Made by a program: the position numbers and the translations under genes | Notes under the pieces: model-generated | Seen by the model: only the letters and a program-made list of their open reading frames with translations | Database searches by the model: none | What the model was told of the DNA's origin: nothing | From: Desulfobotulus mexicanus | GTDB taxonomy: Bacteria; Desulfobacterota; Desulfobacteria; Desulfobacterales; ASO4-4 | Length of the DNA: 33,215 nt | Assembly (NCBI RefSeq): GCF_006175995.1 | Contig: NZ_VDMB01000001.1 | Span: 421,946-455,160, forward strand | Direction: 5' to 3' | Shown: positions 15,855 to 24,618 of the stretch, piece by piece | Layout: every line of letters begins with the position of its first letter | Numbering within the stretch: the stretch's first letter is position 1

Positions 15855-16855
15855 AATTTGTAGATGAAGCAGAAATTACCGTTGAATCCGGCCACGGCGG
15901 TCGTGGCTGTGTGAGTTTTCGCAGGGAGAAGTTTATTCCCAAGGGAGGCCCCGATGGCGGGGACGGGGGAGACGGTGGTGATGTGATTCTGAAAGCGTCC
16001 GATGCTAAACGGACGCTTTACCGTTTCCGCCACAGGGAACACCATGCTGCGGAACGGGGACGGCCCGGAGAAGGGTCCAACTGTTCCGGCCGCAGGGGGC
16101 AGGATCTGGTCCTTGAGGTGCCCACGGGTACCGTGGTCTGGAACAATGAAACCGGTGAGCGGATCTGTGATCTGGACACCCATGACGGGACCTTCCTTCT
16201 TGCCAGAGGTGGCAGGGGCGGTAAGGGAAACCGTCACTTCATGACATCAACCCATCAGGCTCCCCGCTTTGCCCAGCCAGGCACGGAAGGGGAATACCTT
16301 TTTCTGCGCCTTGAGCTGAAACTTATAGCTGATGTTGGAATCATAGGATTTCCCAATGCAGGTAAAAGCACTCTGATCAGGGCCATTTCCGCAGCAAAAC
16401 CCAAGGTGGCGGACTATCCCTTTACTACCCTTGTGCCCAATCTCGGCGTTGTGAATCCCCCTTGGGGAGAGCCCTTTGTGGTGGCTGATATTCCGGGACT
16501 CATAGAAGGTGCCCATGAGGGTGTGGGGTTGGGGCATCGTTTTCTGCGTCATGTGGAGAGAACCCGTATACTTGTCCATGTGATTGATGCCATGGAGATG
16601 GATGAGGAAAATCCTCTGCATGCTTTTGAAACCATAAATCGTGAGCTGAAGCTTTACAGTGAAAAGCTTGCCGAAAAGCCGCAGCTTGTGGTGCTCAATA
16701 AAATGGATATACCGGAGGCCCGGGAAAAGGCTCTTCGTTTCAAAGACCTTTTTTCTCCATACAGGGTTGTGGGGATTTCTGCAGCCACAGGTAAAAATCT
16801 GGATACCTTTCTTGAGCTTCTGACCCGAGAGATTAACAGCGAAGATGACGGATAG
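15851..16855 (+). CDS. obgE: GTPase Obg (ObgE/CgtA)
   Basis: This 334-residue GTPase is involved in 50S assembly and stress control. The glycine-rich Obg fold fills residues 1-158 ([29 protein letters not shown]). The GTPase domain has the P-loop GFPNAGKST at about 166-174, a [12 protein letters not shown] switch region near 213, and NKMD. The C-terminal extension seen in E. coli is missing, as in many relatives. The start is a GTG that overlaps the rpmA stop by 4 nt with no good ribosome-binding site, so translational coupling is likely. Confidence 0.97.
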   Translation: MKFVDEAEITVESGHGGRGCVSFRREKFIPKGGPDGGDGGDGGDVILKASDAKRTLYRFRHREHHAAERGRPGEGSNCSGRRGQDLVLEVPTGTVVWNNETGERICDLDTHDGTFLLARGGRGGKGNRHFMTSTHQAPRFAQPGTEGEYLFLRLELKLIADVGIIGFPNAGKSTLIRAISAAKPKVADYPFTTLVPNLGVVNPPWGEPFVVADIPGLIEGAHEGVGLGHRFLRHVERTRILVHVIDAMEMDEENPLHAFETINRELKLYSEKLAEKPQLVVLNKMDIPEAREKALRFKDLFSPYRVVGISAATGKNLDTFLELLTREINSEDDG

Positions 16856-17981
16856 ATCCCAATGCTTTGCAAAGGCCAGGCGGGTTGTGGTCAAGGTGGG
16901 CAGTAATGTCCTGACCGCTTCCCGTGGTTTGAATGTTGAAGTTTTACGCTCCATCAGTCAGCAGATCCATGGGCTGATGCAAGGGGGGCGTGAAGTGATT
17001 CTCGTTTCTTCCGGTGCCATGGCTGCAGGGATGCGGCGTCTGGAGCTTACCTCAAGGCCCGTTGAAATTCCAAAGCGCCAGGCCACTGCAGCCGTAGGTC
17101 AGGCAGGCCTCATCATGGAGTATGAGCAGGTTTTTGAAACCTTTGGCAAATCCGTGGCTCAGGTGCTGCTGACCCAGGAAGATCTTTCCAACCGCAGGCG
17201 TTTCCTCAACGCCAGAAATACCCTAAATACCCTCATCGACTGGGGTGTTCTTCCCATCATTAATGAAAACGATACTGTTGCCGTTGAAGAGATCAAGTTC
17301 GGGGATAACGACAATCTTTCCGCAATGATTACCCTGCTTATGGATGCGGATATCCTGATCAACTTAACGGATATGGATGGGCTTTTCACCAAGGATCCCA
17401 GAACCAGCAGCGATGCCGAACTCATTCCCGAAGTCAGATCCATTACGAAAAAAATTGAAGCGCTGGCAGGTGATATTCCCGGTGCCCTGGGTACAGGCGG
17501 TATGGGAAGTAAGCTCCGGGCTGCCAAAAAAACCATGGTGGCGGGTATTCCCATGGTGATTGCAAGGGGAACCCGGCCTGAGGTTCTTACGGATCTTTTT
17601 AAGGGTAAAGATCTGGGTACCTTTTTTGTTCCAGGAACTGTAAAACTTCGGAGCAGAAAGTGCTGGATCGCCTTTAATCTCAAGCCCAAGGGAAACCTTG
17701 TGCTGGATAGTGGTGCTTCTGATGCCGTACTCAGGCGTGGGAAAAGTCTGCTGCCAGGTGGCATTGTGGGAGTTGAGGGTGAGTTTTCCATGGGAGCTCC
17801 CGTACGCCTGATGGATACGGAGGGGGATGTGATCGGAGTAGGGCTCTGCAATTATGCCTCCGCCGATGTCAGAAAAATCATGGGCCTGAAAACGGCACAG
17901 ATCCGTGGGGCGTTGGGATACAAACCCTATGACGAGGTGGTGCACCGGGATAATCTGGCCATTACATCCGATGAAAAATAA
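16845..17981 (+). CDS. proB: Glutamate 5-kinase
   Basis: ProB phosphorylates glutamate to glutamyl 5-phosphate, the first step of proline synthesis. The 378-residue product has the amino-acid kinase domain (RVVVKVGSNVLTA near residue 9, VSSGAMAAGMRRL, INENDTVAVEEIKFGDND, GTGGMGSKLRAAK) and a C-terminal PUA domain from about residue 280 (RKCWIAFNLKPKG...). The first 11 nt overlap the 3' end of obgE, so the two are coupled. It is followed by proA. Confidence 0.97.
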   Translation: MTDRSQCFAKARRVVVKVGSNVLTASRGLNVEVLRSISQQIHGLMQGGREVILVSSGAMAAGMRRLELTSRPVEIPKRQATAAVGQAGLIMEYEQVFETFGKSVAQVLLTQEDLSNRRRFLNARNTLNTLIDWGVLPIINENDTVAVEEIKFGDNDNLSAMITLLMDADILINLTDMDGLFTKDPRTSSDAELIPEVRSITKKIEALAGDIPGALGTGGMGSKLRAAKKTMVAGIPMVIARGTRPEVLTDLFKGKDLGTFFVPGTVKLRSRKCWIAFNLKPKGNLVLDSGASDAVLRRGKSLLPGGIVGVEGEFSMGAPVRLMDTEGDVIGVGLCNYASADVRKIMGLKTAQIRGALGYKPYDEVVHRDNLAITSDEK

Positions 17982-18014
17982 CCCTGAAGTATTCTATGGG
18001 TGAAGGATATATTA

Positions 18015-19265
18015 ATGGAAAAAATCATTCAGGATATGGCGCTGAAAGCCAGAAAAGCGTCCAGAAAAACAGCAGCAGCCGGTACAGCTGTAAAAAACCG
18101 GGCCTTAGAACTACTTGCTGAACATCTTGCTTCAGGCAGGGATGCTATTCAGAAGGAAAATCTCAAAGATGTGGAGGCTGCCAGAGCACGGGGGCTTTCT
18201 GTAGCCATGGTGGACCGGCTGACCCTTTCGGACAAGGTCATGGATGCCATGATTCAGGGTGTCCGGGAAGTGGCGCAGCTGCCTGACCCCGTAGGAACCA
18301 TGGGAGATGTCCGTTTGCGGCCCAGTGGCATACAGGTGGGGAAAATGCGTATTCCCCTGGGTGTCATTGCCATGATCTATGAATCCCGGCCCAATGTGAC
18401 CGTGGATGCTGCAGCCCTCTGCCTGAAAGCCGGTAATGCCGTTATTCTCAGGGGTGGTTCCGAGGCTTTTCATTCCAATATGGCCCTTGCAAAAACGGTG
18501 CAGGCAGCCCTTGAAGGGGCAGGTCTTCCTGCCGAGGCGGTTCAGGTGCTTCCCATGACGGACAGGGAGGCTCTGCCTTTTCTGTTGCAGCAGGAAGAAT
18601 CCATAGACCTTGTCATTCCCCGTGGTGGTGAGGGTTTGATCCGTTTTGTGACGGAAAACTCCAGAATCCCGGTTTTAAAACATTATAAAGGGGTTTGCCA
18701 TATATACGTGGATGTGGATGCGGATATGGAAAAGGCACTGGCCATTATATTGAACGCCAAGTGTCAGCGGCCCGGTGTATGCAATGCCCTTGAGACTCTT
18801 CTTGTGCATGAAAAGATAGCGGACTCCTTTCTGCCTATGGTAGCTGAGGCCCTTGAAGGAGCAGGTGTTCTTCTGCGGGGCTGCCCGAGAACCTGTACTT
18901 TGGTAAAAAATACAGAGCCTGCGACGGAAGGGGACTGGCCAGCGGAATATCTGGATCTGATCCTTGCCGTGAAGGTGGTGGATTCTCTGGATGATGCCAT
19001 GGATCATATAAGTCTTTATAATTCAGGTCACACGGAAAGCATTATCACAGAAAACTGGAGCCGGGCCTGGCGCTTTATCCGGGAGGTGGATGCTTCGGCT
19101 GTAATGGTAAACGCTTCCACCCGATTTAATGATGGTGGGGAGCTGGGGCTGGGCGCTGAAATCGGTATTTCAACATCCAAGCTCCATGCCTATGGTCCCA
19201 TGGGACTTGTGGAGCTGACCACGGAAAAATTTGTGGTATTCGGAGACGGGCAGGTCCGTGCCTGA
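18015..19265 (+). CDS. proA: Gamma-glutamyl phosphate reductase
   Basis: ProA reduces glutamyl 5-phosphate to glutamate semialdehyde with NADPH, the second step of proline synthesis. The 416-residue product shows the aldehyde-dehydrogenase fold (PLGVIAMIYESRPNVTVDAA, the ILRGGSEAFHSN region) and the catalytic Cys256 in CQRPGVCNALETLLV. I prefer the ATG at 18015, which has AAGGA 7 nt upstream. An in-frame GTG at 18000 would add five residues but lacks a ribosome-binding site. Its TGA overlaps the nadD start by one base. Confidence 0.97.
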   Translation: MEKIIQDMALKARKASRKTAAAGTAVKNRALELLAEHLASGRDAIQKENLKDVEAARARGLSVAMVDRLTLSDKVMDAMIQGVREVAQLPDPVGTMGDVRLRPSGIQVGKMRIPLGVIAMIYESRPNVTVDAAALCLKAGNAVILRGGSEAFHSNMALAKTVQAALEGAGLPAEAVQVLPMTDREALPFLLQQEESIDLVIPRGGEGLIRFVTENSRIPVLKHYKGVCHIYVDVDADMEKALAIILNAKCQRPGVCNALETLLVHEKIADSFLPMVAEALEGAGVLLRGCPRTCTLVKNTEPATEGDWPAEYLDLILAVKVVDSLDDAMDHISLYNSGHTESIITENWSRAWRFIREVDASAVMVNASTRFNDGGELGLGAEIGISTSKLHAYGPMGLVELTTEKFVVFGDGQVRA

Positions 19266-19909
19266 TGCCTGCAGTACGGGAGAAGACAGCCATATTCGGC
19301 GGAACCTTTAACCCGATCCATATGGGACATATTCGTATTGCCCATGAGGTTATGGAAAAAGGGGGGCTGGATCGGGTGCTTTTTGTGCCTGCTGGGGTTC
19401 CTCCATGGAAGTTCTCTAATAAGGATCTGGCCTCCGCTGAGGATCGTCTCCATATGGTTTCTCTGGCCCTTGAAGGGGAGCCTGGTCTGAAGGTAACGGA
19501 TCTGGAGCTTTGCCGCAAAGGCCCTTCCTATACCCTGGATACGGTCAGAATACTTCAGCAGGAAAATCCGGAGCAGGATTTCTGCTTTCTTCTGGGTATG
19601 GATGCCATGGCAGGCATTCGGAGCTGGCATGGCTGGGAAGAACTTCTTTCTCTGATTTCATTCTGGGTCATGACAAGGCCCGATACCCCGCCGGGTATTC
19701 TGGAAAGGATTTTGCCGGAATATAGCTGCGAGGAAAACCGTTTTTTTTGTTCCGGCCGACCGGAGATCCGCAGGATTTCCGTCAGCCCTTTTACGGTGAG
19801 CGCAACGGAGATCCGTCTGAGGATTTCTGAAGGGCTACCCGTCACCGGTTTGGTTCCGGACAGGGTTGATGCCTATATCCGAAACCGAGGATTGTATGCC
19901 CATGTATGA
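19265..19909 (+). CDS. nadD: Nicotinate-nucleotide adenylyltransferase
   Basis: NadD adenylates nicotinate mononucleotide in NAD synthesis. The 214-residue product has the nucleotidyltransferase signature GGTFNPIHMGH (about residues 10-20), the FLLGMDAMAGIRSWHGWEEL region, and a C-terminal VSATEIRLRISEG corresponding to the ISSTxIR motif. The ATG overlaps the proA stop (TGATG). The 3' end overlaps rsfS by 14 nt. This nadD-rsfS pairing is common. Confidence 0.96.
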   Translation: MPAVREKTAIFGGTFNPIHMGHIRIAHEVMEKGGLDRVLFVPAGVPPWKFSNKDLASAEDRLHMVSLALEGEPGLKVTDLELCRKGPSYTLDTVRILQQENPEQDFCFLLGMDAMAGIRSWHGWEELLSLISFWVMTRPDTPPGILERILPEYSCEENRFFCSGRPEIRRISVSPFTVSATEIRLRISEGLPVTGLVPDRVDAYIRNRGLYAHV

Positions 19910-20372
19910 AGATAGTGAAAAAAGTCTGATTCCTTTTCTTGAAGCGGCCTGTGCCCGTAAAGCCGAAAATATAGTCGCCATGGATCTGGGAAACCTTGTC
20001 TCCTATGCCGATACCTTTCTTGTGATGAGCGTGAATTCCACGCGCCAGGCAAGGGCCGTGGCAGATCACATGAGACGAAAGCTCAAAGAGGTTCATATCA
20101 AGCCTCTGGGCATAGATGGGGTGGAAGAGGGTCAATGGGTGCTCATGGATTATGGAGATGTTGTGATTCATATTTTCCATGAGCCTGTGCGTTCTTTTTA
20201 TGATCTGGAAGGTCTCTGGGCAGATGCCCCCCGCTTTGCCGAAGAACTCATTGCCAGCATGGCGGAAAAAGCACTGGAGACTCCGGATCCCGAGGCAGAG
20301 CAGGAAGTCTTCTGGGAATGGGAAGATGATGAGGCTCCTGCCTTGGATGATGAAGGGGAAGAGGATGCCTGA
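19896..20372 (+). CDS. rsfS: Ribosome silencing factor RsfS
   Basis: RsfS (YbeB/Iojap) binds ribosomal protein L14 and blocks subunit joining under starvation. The family core is visible in the 158-residue product: ARKAENIVAMDL, SYADTFLVMSVNSTRQARAVAD, GVEEGQWVLMDYGDVVIHIF, and a DLEGLWADAPRF segment. The C-terminal ~45 residues are an unusually acidic extension (WEWEDDEAPALDDEGEEDA). The ATG at 19896 has GAGG at 5-nt spacing; in-frame ATGs at 19866 and 19902 are less well placed. It overlaps gpmI by 8 nt. Confidence 0.94.
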   Translation: MPMYEDSEKSLIPFLEAACARKAENIVAMDLGNLVSYADTFLVMSVNSTRQARAVADHMRRKLKEVHIKPLGIDGVEEGQWVLMDYGDVVIHIFHEPVRSFYDLEGLWADAPRFAEELIASMAEKALETPDPEAEQEVFWEWEDDEAPALDDEGEEDA

Positions 20373-21918
20373 GGTTAGGCCTTGTCTTCTTATGATCCTT
20401 GATGGATGGGGTGTTGCGGATGCGGGTCCGGGTAATGCCGTACGGTCTTCCTGCACACCTGTGCTGGAAAGCCTCATGGGAGAGTTTCCGGTCACCACCC
20501 TTGCCTGCAGCGGGCCTGATGTGGGGCTGCCCGAAGGCATTATGGGCAATTCCGAAGTGGGGCATCTGAACCTTGGAGCCGGGCGTATTGTTTATCAGGA
20601 TCTCCTTCGCATCGACAGATCCATAGAGGATCAGACTTTTTATGGGAATCCTGTGCTGACGGGTGCCATGGATGCGGCCAGAGACAGAGGTGCCACCTGT
20701 CATTTCATGGGACTGCTTTCCGATGGGGGTGTGCATTCCAGAATCTCCCATCTCAAAGCCCTGATTTCCATGGCAGGAAAAAGGGGGCTGTCTAAGATTG
20801 CCCTGCATCCCATCCTTGATGGCAGAGATACTCCTCCCATGGCAGGATCTGCTTATCTTAAAGATCTGATGGATTTCATAGCACCCATGCCGCAGGTTTT
20901 TGTTTCCACCCTCTGTGGGCGTTTTTATGCCATGGACAGGGATACCCGCTGGGAGCGTACCAGCCGTGCCTTTGACCTTTATACCCAGGGCGAGGGCAGT
21001 CTCAGACAGGACGCTGTTGCCGCCGTGGAAGGGGCCTATGCCTCAGGGGTGACGGATGAGTTTCTGGAGCCTGTGAAAATAGGTAAAGTACAGGAGGGGC
21101 TGATCCGCAATGGAGATCTTGTGGTTTTTTTCAATTTCCGTGCAGACCGTGCCCGCCAGATCACCCGTGCCTTCAGTGACAGAGACCTTGATACCTTTAC
21201 CCGTAAAAGCATGCCTGAAGTGGACTGGGTCTGCATGACCCGTTACGATGCCTCCTTTGATCTCAAGGTTGCCTTTGGTCCCCAGGTTTTGACCGATCTT
21301 CTGGGTGAGGTGGTCAGTGCGGCAGATTTTTCTCAGCTGCGCATTGCTGAAACGGAAAAATATGCCCATGTCACCTATTTTTTCAATGGTGGGGAAGAAA
21401 GGGCCTTTCCCGGAGAGGAAAGGGTACTGGTTCCTTCGCCACGGGATGTGGAAACCTATGATGAAAAGCCTGAGATGAGTGCCGATCTTGTGGCGGATAC
21501 TTTTCTGGAAAAATTTTATTCCGGCAGTTATGCCCTGATGGTTCTGAATTTTGCCAACATGGATATGGTGGGTCATACGGGAAAGATGGATGCCGCATGC
21601 AGGGCCTGTGAGGCAGTGGACCGGAATGTGGGCCGCATTGTGGAGATCATGCGTCAAAATAATGTCCCTGTGGTTATAACTGCGGATCACGGCAATGCCG
21701 AGCAGATGCAGGATGCTGAGGGAAAGGTGCATACTGCCCATACATGTAATCCCGTTCCCCTGCTGCTGGTGGATGAGAAGCTGAAAAACTGCCGACTGCT
21801 TCCGGGGCGTCTCGGGGATGTGGCACCTACGGTGCTGGAGATCATGGGACTTGGGATTCCCGCTGCCATGACAGGGACAAGCCGCATAGGAAAGCCGGAG
21901 ACGCTTGCAGGCAGGTGA
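20365..21918 (+). CDS. gpmI: 2,3-bisphosphoglycerate-independent phosphoglycerate mutase
   Basis: GpmI interconverts 3- and 2-phosphoglycerate using two manganese ions and a phosphoserine. The 517-residue length is typical. Key residues are visible: D13 in MILDGWG, the nucleophile S63 in MGNSEVGHLNLGAGR, HPILDGRDTPP, the FFNFRADRARQ segment, NFANMDMVGHTGK, and TADHGNAEQM for metal binding. The frame is open further upstream, but the ATG at 20365 starts the known N-terminus (MPEVRPCLLMILDGWG) and has GGGGAAGAGG in front of it. Confidence 0.97.
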   Translation: MPEVRPCLLMILDGWGVADAGPGNAVRSSCTPVLESLMGEFPVTTLACSGPDVGLPEGIMGNSEVGHLNLGAGRIVYQDLLRIDRSIEDQTFYGNPVLTGAMDAARDRGATCHFMGLLSDGGVHSRISHLKALISMAGKRGLSKIALHPILDGRDTPPMAGSAYLKDLMDFIAPMPQVFVSTLCGRFYAMDRDTRWERTSRAFDLYTQGEGSLRQDAVAAVEGAYASGVTDEFLEPVKIGKVQEGLIRNGDLVVFFNFRADRARQITRAFSDRDLDTFTRKSMPEVDWVCMTRYDASFDLKVAFGPQVLTDLLGEVVSAADFSQLRIAETEKYAHVTYFFNGGEERAFPGEERVLVPSPRDVETYDEKPEMSADLVADTFLEKFYSGSYALMVLNFANMDMVGHTGKMDAACRACEAVDRNVGRIVEIMRQNNVPVVITADHGNAEQMQDAEGKVHTAHTCNPVPLLLVDEKLKNCRLLPGRLGDVAPTVLEIMGLGIPAAMTGTSRIGKPETLAGR

Positions 21919-21933
21919 TAGAAGGAGAGCACC

Positions 21934-22458
21934 ATGGACACCCTTTGTGATTATGTAACAGGAAGAGAAGTTCCCAATGTGGGCGCTGAGGAAAACAGGC
22001 AGTTTGTGGAAAAGTATCTGGTGAATACCAAGGGATATCCCAAAGGATCTATAGCCGTTGATTATCCCCTTGCACTGGATCTTGATGGTGAAGTCTATGA
22101 AACGGAGCTGGATCTTGTTCTGTCCGTGGATGGGCTTCCCCTTGCAGTGATCAAATGTGCTGCTGCTTCTCTGGATTCCAGGGTGCGTGAGGCAGTGGCT
22201 GCGGCCCGCATCATGTGTTCTTCCCATCAGATCCCCTTTGCAGCGGTTTCCGATGGTGTTACAGCCCTGGTGCATGATGGCATATCAGGTAAAAAAATTG
22301 GCGAAGGTCTTTCTTTTCTCCCCTCCTTTGATGAGCTTGTTGCATGGAAAAATTCAAATACCCTTACACCTCTTCCCGAAGACAGGAAGCTGCGTCAGGG
22401 TCTTGTGTTCCGTACCTATGATTCCCTGAATGTGAATGTGCAGCGTCATACAGGCTGA
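21934..22458 (+). CDS. HsdR N-terminal-like (HSDR_N_2-type) domain protein
   Basis: This 174-residue stand-alone protein resembles the N-terminal domain of type I restriction enzyme R subunits (PF13588 type). It shows GREVPNVGAEENRQFVEKYLVNTKGYPKGSIAVDYPL early, then YETELDLVLSVDGLPLAVIKCAA. In nuclease members the last part is an ExK catalytic motif. Here the aligned stretch reads V-I-K-C, so it is unlikely to cut DNA. SLDSRVREAVAAARIM follows. No hsdM or hsdS gene is nearby; it sits 15 nt behind gpmI with its own GAAGGAGAG and appears to be the last gene of the run. Function unknown. Confidence 0.75.
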   Translation: MDTLCDYVTGREVPNVGAEENRQFVEKYLVNTKGYPKGSIAVDYPLALDLDGEVYETELDLVLSVDGLPLAVIKCAAASLDSRVREAVAAARIMCSSHQIPFAAVSDGVTALVHDGISGKKIGEGLSFLPSFDELVAWKNSNTLTPLPEDRKLRQGLVFRTYDSLNVNVQRHTG

Positions 22459-22495
22459 GGATATGGAAATCTGAAAATATATACGTTCAAAAATA

Positions 22496-22538
22496 AAGGG
22501 CCGTTTCCCTTATGGAATGCGGCCCTTCATATTTTTTA
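22496..22538. terminator. Bidirectional terminator between convergent genes
   Basis: AAGGGCCG (22496-22503) pairs with CGGCCCTT (22520-22527). On the plus strand it is followed by CATATTTTTTATT, and on the minus strand by a TATTTTTG tract, so it can end both the gpmI run and the zinc-ribbon gene. Confidence 0.8.
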
Positions 22539-22568
22539 TTAGCTTTTGTTCTTAAAATTCCGAAACTC

Positions 22569-23246
22569 TTATACTACAGGGTCAACGTCCTTGCCGCAGT
22601 GCTTGCAGGTGTTGGCCCTTCTTTTGATGATTTCCATGCAGAAGGGGCATTCCCTTGTAAAGCAGCGTTTGTGTATTTTTTCTATGGCTTCCTGAATGGC
22701 TTCTTTCATTTTTTCGTTGTAGGGAGATATGTTTCGCATGGGCTCAATGACTTCGTCGGTGTCACAGATATCCCCCAGCATTTCAACGGCTTTAAACCGT
22801 ACCCTAACAGGCTCATTGTGGTCCGAAAGCATGGATACAATTTTAATGATATCCTGATTCACATAGCAGTCTGCCAGAATGGAAAAACCTGTTTTTATGG
22901 CTTCTTTAAGCTGTTCCTGCTCATCCAGGGAGTTTTGTGTGATAAGTCCTTCGGTACCGCCCTCTCTGCCGAAAACGGTCATTAGTTCAAAACGGTCCTC
23001 AAAGGGATAGCGCAGGCAGCGGTAGGAGGATTTATGGCCAAAATTTGCTTCAATTTCTCCCCAGCCTTCGGTAAATGCAGGGCAGAGGTCATTAAAACAT
23101 ACATAGACATAGGGAGATCCCCACCCAAGGCCGTCACTGAAGGTGTAGGGAGGCACTTCCCATATGTTCATTTCTTTTCCGCAGTGGGGGCAGAGGGGTT
23201 TGGCCTGTTCCATCATCTGCGCTAGAAATTCTTCTCTGGTTTCCAT
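22569..23246 (-). CDS. Zinc-ribbon / HEAT-like repeat protein, uncharacterised
   Basis: This soluble protein of 225 residues has a cysteine pair at each end. At the N-terminus it has CPHCGKEM and, about 30 residues later, CFNDLCP, which together could bind one zinc. At the C-terminus CPFCMEIIKRRANTCKHCG is a classic zinc ribbon. The middle (about residues 115-190) is helical with a HEAT-like repeat (NEPVRVRFKAVEMLGDI). The start at 23246 is preferred over an in-frame ATG at 23294 because it has AAGGA 6 nt upstream and because the promoter at 23307-23334 would begin transcription near 23300. It may be a protein-interaction or nucleic-acid-binding factor; no specific role can be given. Confidence 0.75.
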   Translation of the reverse strand: METREEFLAQMMEQAKPLCPHCGKEMNIWEVPPYTFSDGLGWGSPYVYVCFNDLCPAFTEGWGEIEANFGHKSSYRCLRYPFEDRFELMTVFGREGGTEGLITQNSLDEQEQLKEAIKTGFSILADCYVNQDIIKIVSMLSDHNEPVRVRFKAVEMLGDICDTDEVIEPMRNISPYNEKMKEAIQEAIEKIHKRCFTRECPFCMEIIKRRANTCKHCGKDVDPVV

Positions 23247-23306
23247 GAATATCCTTCTTTCTTGCTGGTTTTGATGGTTTGAATATACCACCATAAAATA
23301 TGCTCC

Positions 23307-23334
23307 ATAATAGGACGCATTTTTTATCTGTCAA
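23307..23334 (-). promoter_or_regulatory. Sigma-70-type promoter for the zinc-ribbon/HEAT gene
   Basis: On the minus strand, TTGACA (23329-23334), a 16-nt spacer and TATTAT (23307-23312) form a near-consensus promoter. Predicted initiation near 23300 gives a ~54-nt leader. Confidence 0.6.
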
Positions 23335-23598
23335 TTGAATACACCATATGAACTCTCCCGTCAGGATTCGTGTCCGTGCAGGGTGGTCAGGTGTGAAAGA
23401 CATTGCTGCTGCAAAAATCAAGATACTGTGATGTCTGTTTCTTGACGCTCGTCGGGAAAACGACGCTCTGGCATGATTCTGAAAGCCATTTTTTATTTGT
23501 GATGGCCTTTAATTCAAGGTTTTTTAATATGGCATTTCATTTGCATGTGTGAATTTCCAAGTTTGATTTATTTACAGCTGCAAGACTAAGGAGGCCAT
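23335..23598. other. Intergenic stretch upstream of the diguanylate cyclase gene
   Basis: Together with the divergent promoter it makes a ~350-nt gap. It contains a small stem, CGTCG and CGACG around GGAAAA (near 23449-23464), just after a TTGACG. There is no T-tract and no good -10 at the right distance. No gene is seen. A clear ribosome-binding site, AAGGAGG, precedes the next gene. Confidence 0.4.
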
Positions 23599-24618
23599 AT
23601 GAAAATCCATCCCGTTTCCCAGATGACAGTAAAAAACAGCATGAAGGCCTTAGGGCGGATGCTGGGGTGGGTTCAGAATAAGGACTATCGTCTTTTGAAT
23701 GAGCATCTGCTGGCCATGCAGGAAAAAGAGGATCTGGACGGTCTGCTGGCCGAAGTTTCTCACTGCCTGTCAGAGATGCTTAATTATCGTCTCTTTGCCT
23801 TTGTGATACGGGATGAAACCGGTGTGGATGTATGGATTGATCCTACCATGTTCCGGGATGCCTTTTCCCGTATTGTGACCGAAGATCTCGGACTTGATCC
23901 CGGGATGAATATCCGCTTTATGGGTAATATTGAAGAAGCCGTGGAGCAGAGGTCCATTTCCAGAGATGATATGGAAGTCCGGAGTTTTAAAGAATCCAGT
24001 TTCACGGCCCACCTTTATCTTGCTACGGGACGCAGAATGCTTTCTCACCACAATGATATTCTGGAAAGTCTTCTTGCAGGGCTGAGGGTATCTTTGATCA
24101 ATCATGTCCGTATTCGAAGTCTGCAGGGAGCAGTTTCTGAAGATGCCTTGACAGGATGCTATAATCGCAGGGAATTTGATCGTCAGCTGGAGCGCCATCT
24201 GGCCGCAGTGAAGCGTCATGGGAAGGATTTTGCTCTGGTTTTTTTTGATCTCGATCATTTCAAGGCTGTGAATGACACCTACGGACACCTGGCAGGGGAT
24301 GCCGTATTAAGAAACGTTGCCATGGAGGTTCGCCGGAAAATCCGCACAGGAGATCTGCTCTGCCGTTATGGTGGAGAAGAGTTTGCCCTTCTTCTTCCCG
24401 AGACCGATGGAGAAAAGGCTGCTGATCTGGCAGAACGTCTCCGCATTGCCATTGAAGGGCTTCAGGTTGATGCAGGGGATGGCCTTAAGTTACAGGTTAC
24501 GGCCAGCTTTGGCGTGGCTGAGGCGGATGCGGCAATGGGCAGTGACAATTTGGTGGCAGAGGCTGACACCATTTTATACCGTGCCAAGAATCAGGGCCGC
24601 AACTGTGTTGCATTTTAG
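23599..24618 (+). CDS. Diguanylate cyclase (GGDEF domain)
   Basis: This 339-residue soluble protein makes c-di-GMP from GTP. The GGDEF domain fills about residues 175-339: DALTGCYNRREFD, FFDLDHFKAVNDTYGHLAGDAVL, and an intact GGEEF active site at 258-262. An RxxD inhibitory site (RTGD, 249-252) lies five residues before it, so product feedback is likely. The N-terminal ~170 residues have no membrane segment and probably form a GAF-like sensor domain, although this was not recognised with confidence. It sits just upstream of the che cluster but is separated from it by a terminator. Confidence 0.93.
   Translation: MKIHPVSQMTVKNSMKALGRMLGWVQNKDYRLLNEHLLAMQEKEDLDGLLAEVSHCLSEMLNYRLFAFVIRDETGVDVWIDPTMFRDAFSRIVTEDLGLDPGMNIRFMGNIEEAVEQRSISRDDMEVRSFKESSFTAHLYLATGRRMLSHHNDILESLLAGLRVSLINHVRIRSLQGAVSEDALTGCYNRREFDRQLERHLAAVKRHGKDFALVFFDLDHFKAVNDTYGHLAGDAVLRNVAMEVRRKIRTGDLLCRYGGEEFALLLPETDGEKAADLAERLRIAIEGLQVDAGDGLKLQVTASFGVAEADAAMGSDNLVAEADTILYRAKNQGRNCVAF

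Noticed and set aside
21043-22275. 410-codon minus-strand frame opposite gpmI and the HsdR_N-like gene
   Set aside because: It runs across two convincing plus-strand genes and reads as low-information, Cys/His-rich sequence.
21934-22458. Part of an active type I restriction-modification system
   Set aside because: No methylase, specificity or helicase gene is nearby and the nuclease motif appears lost.
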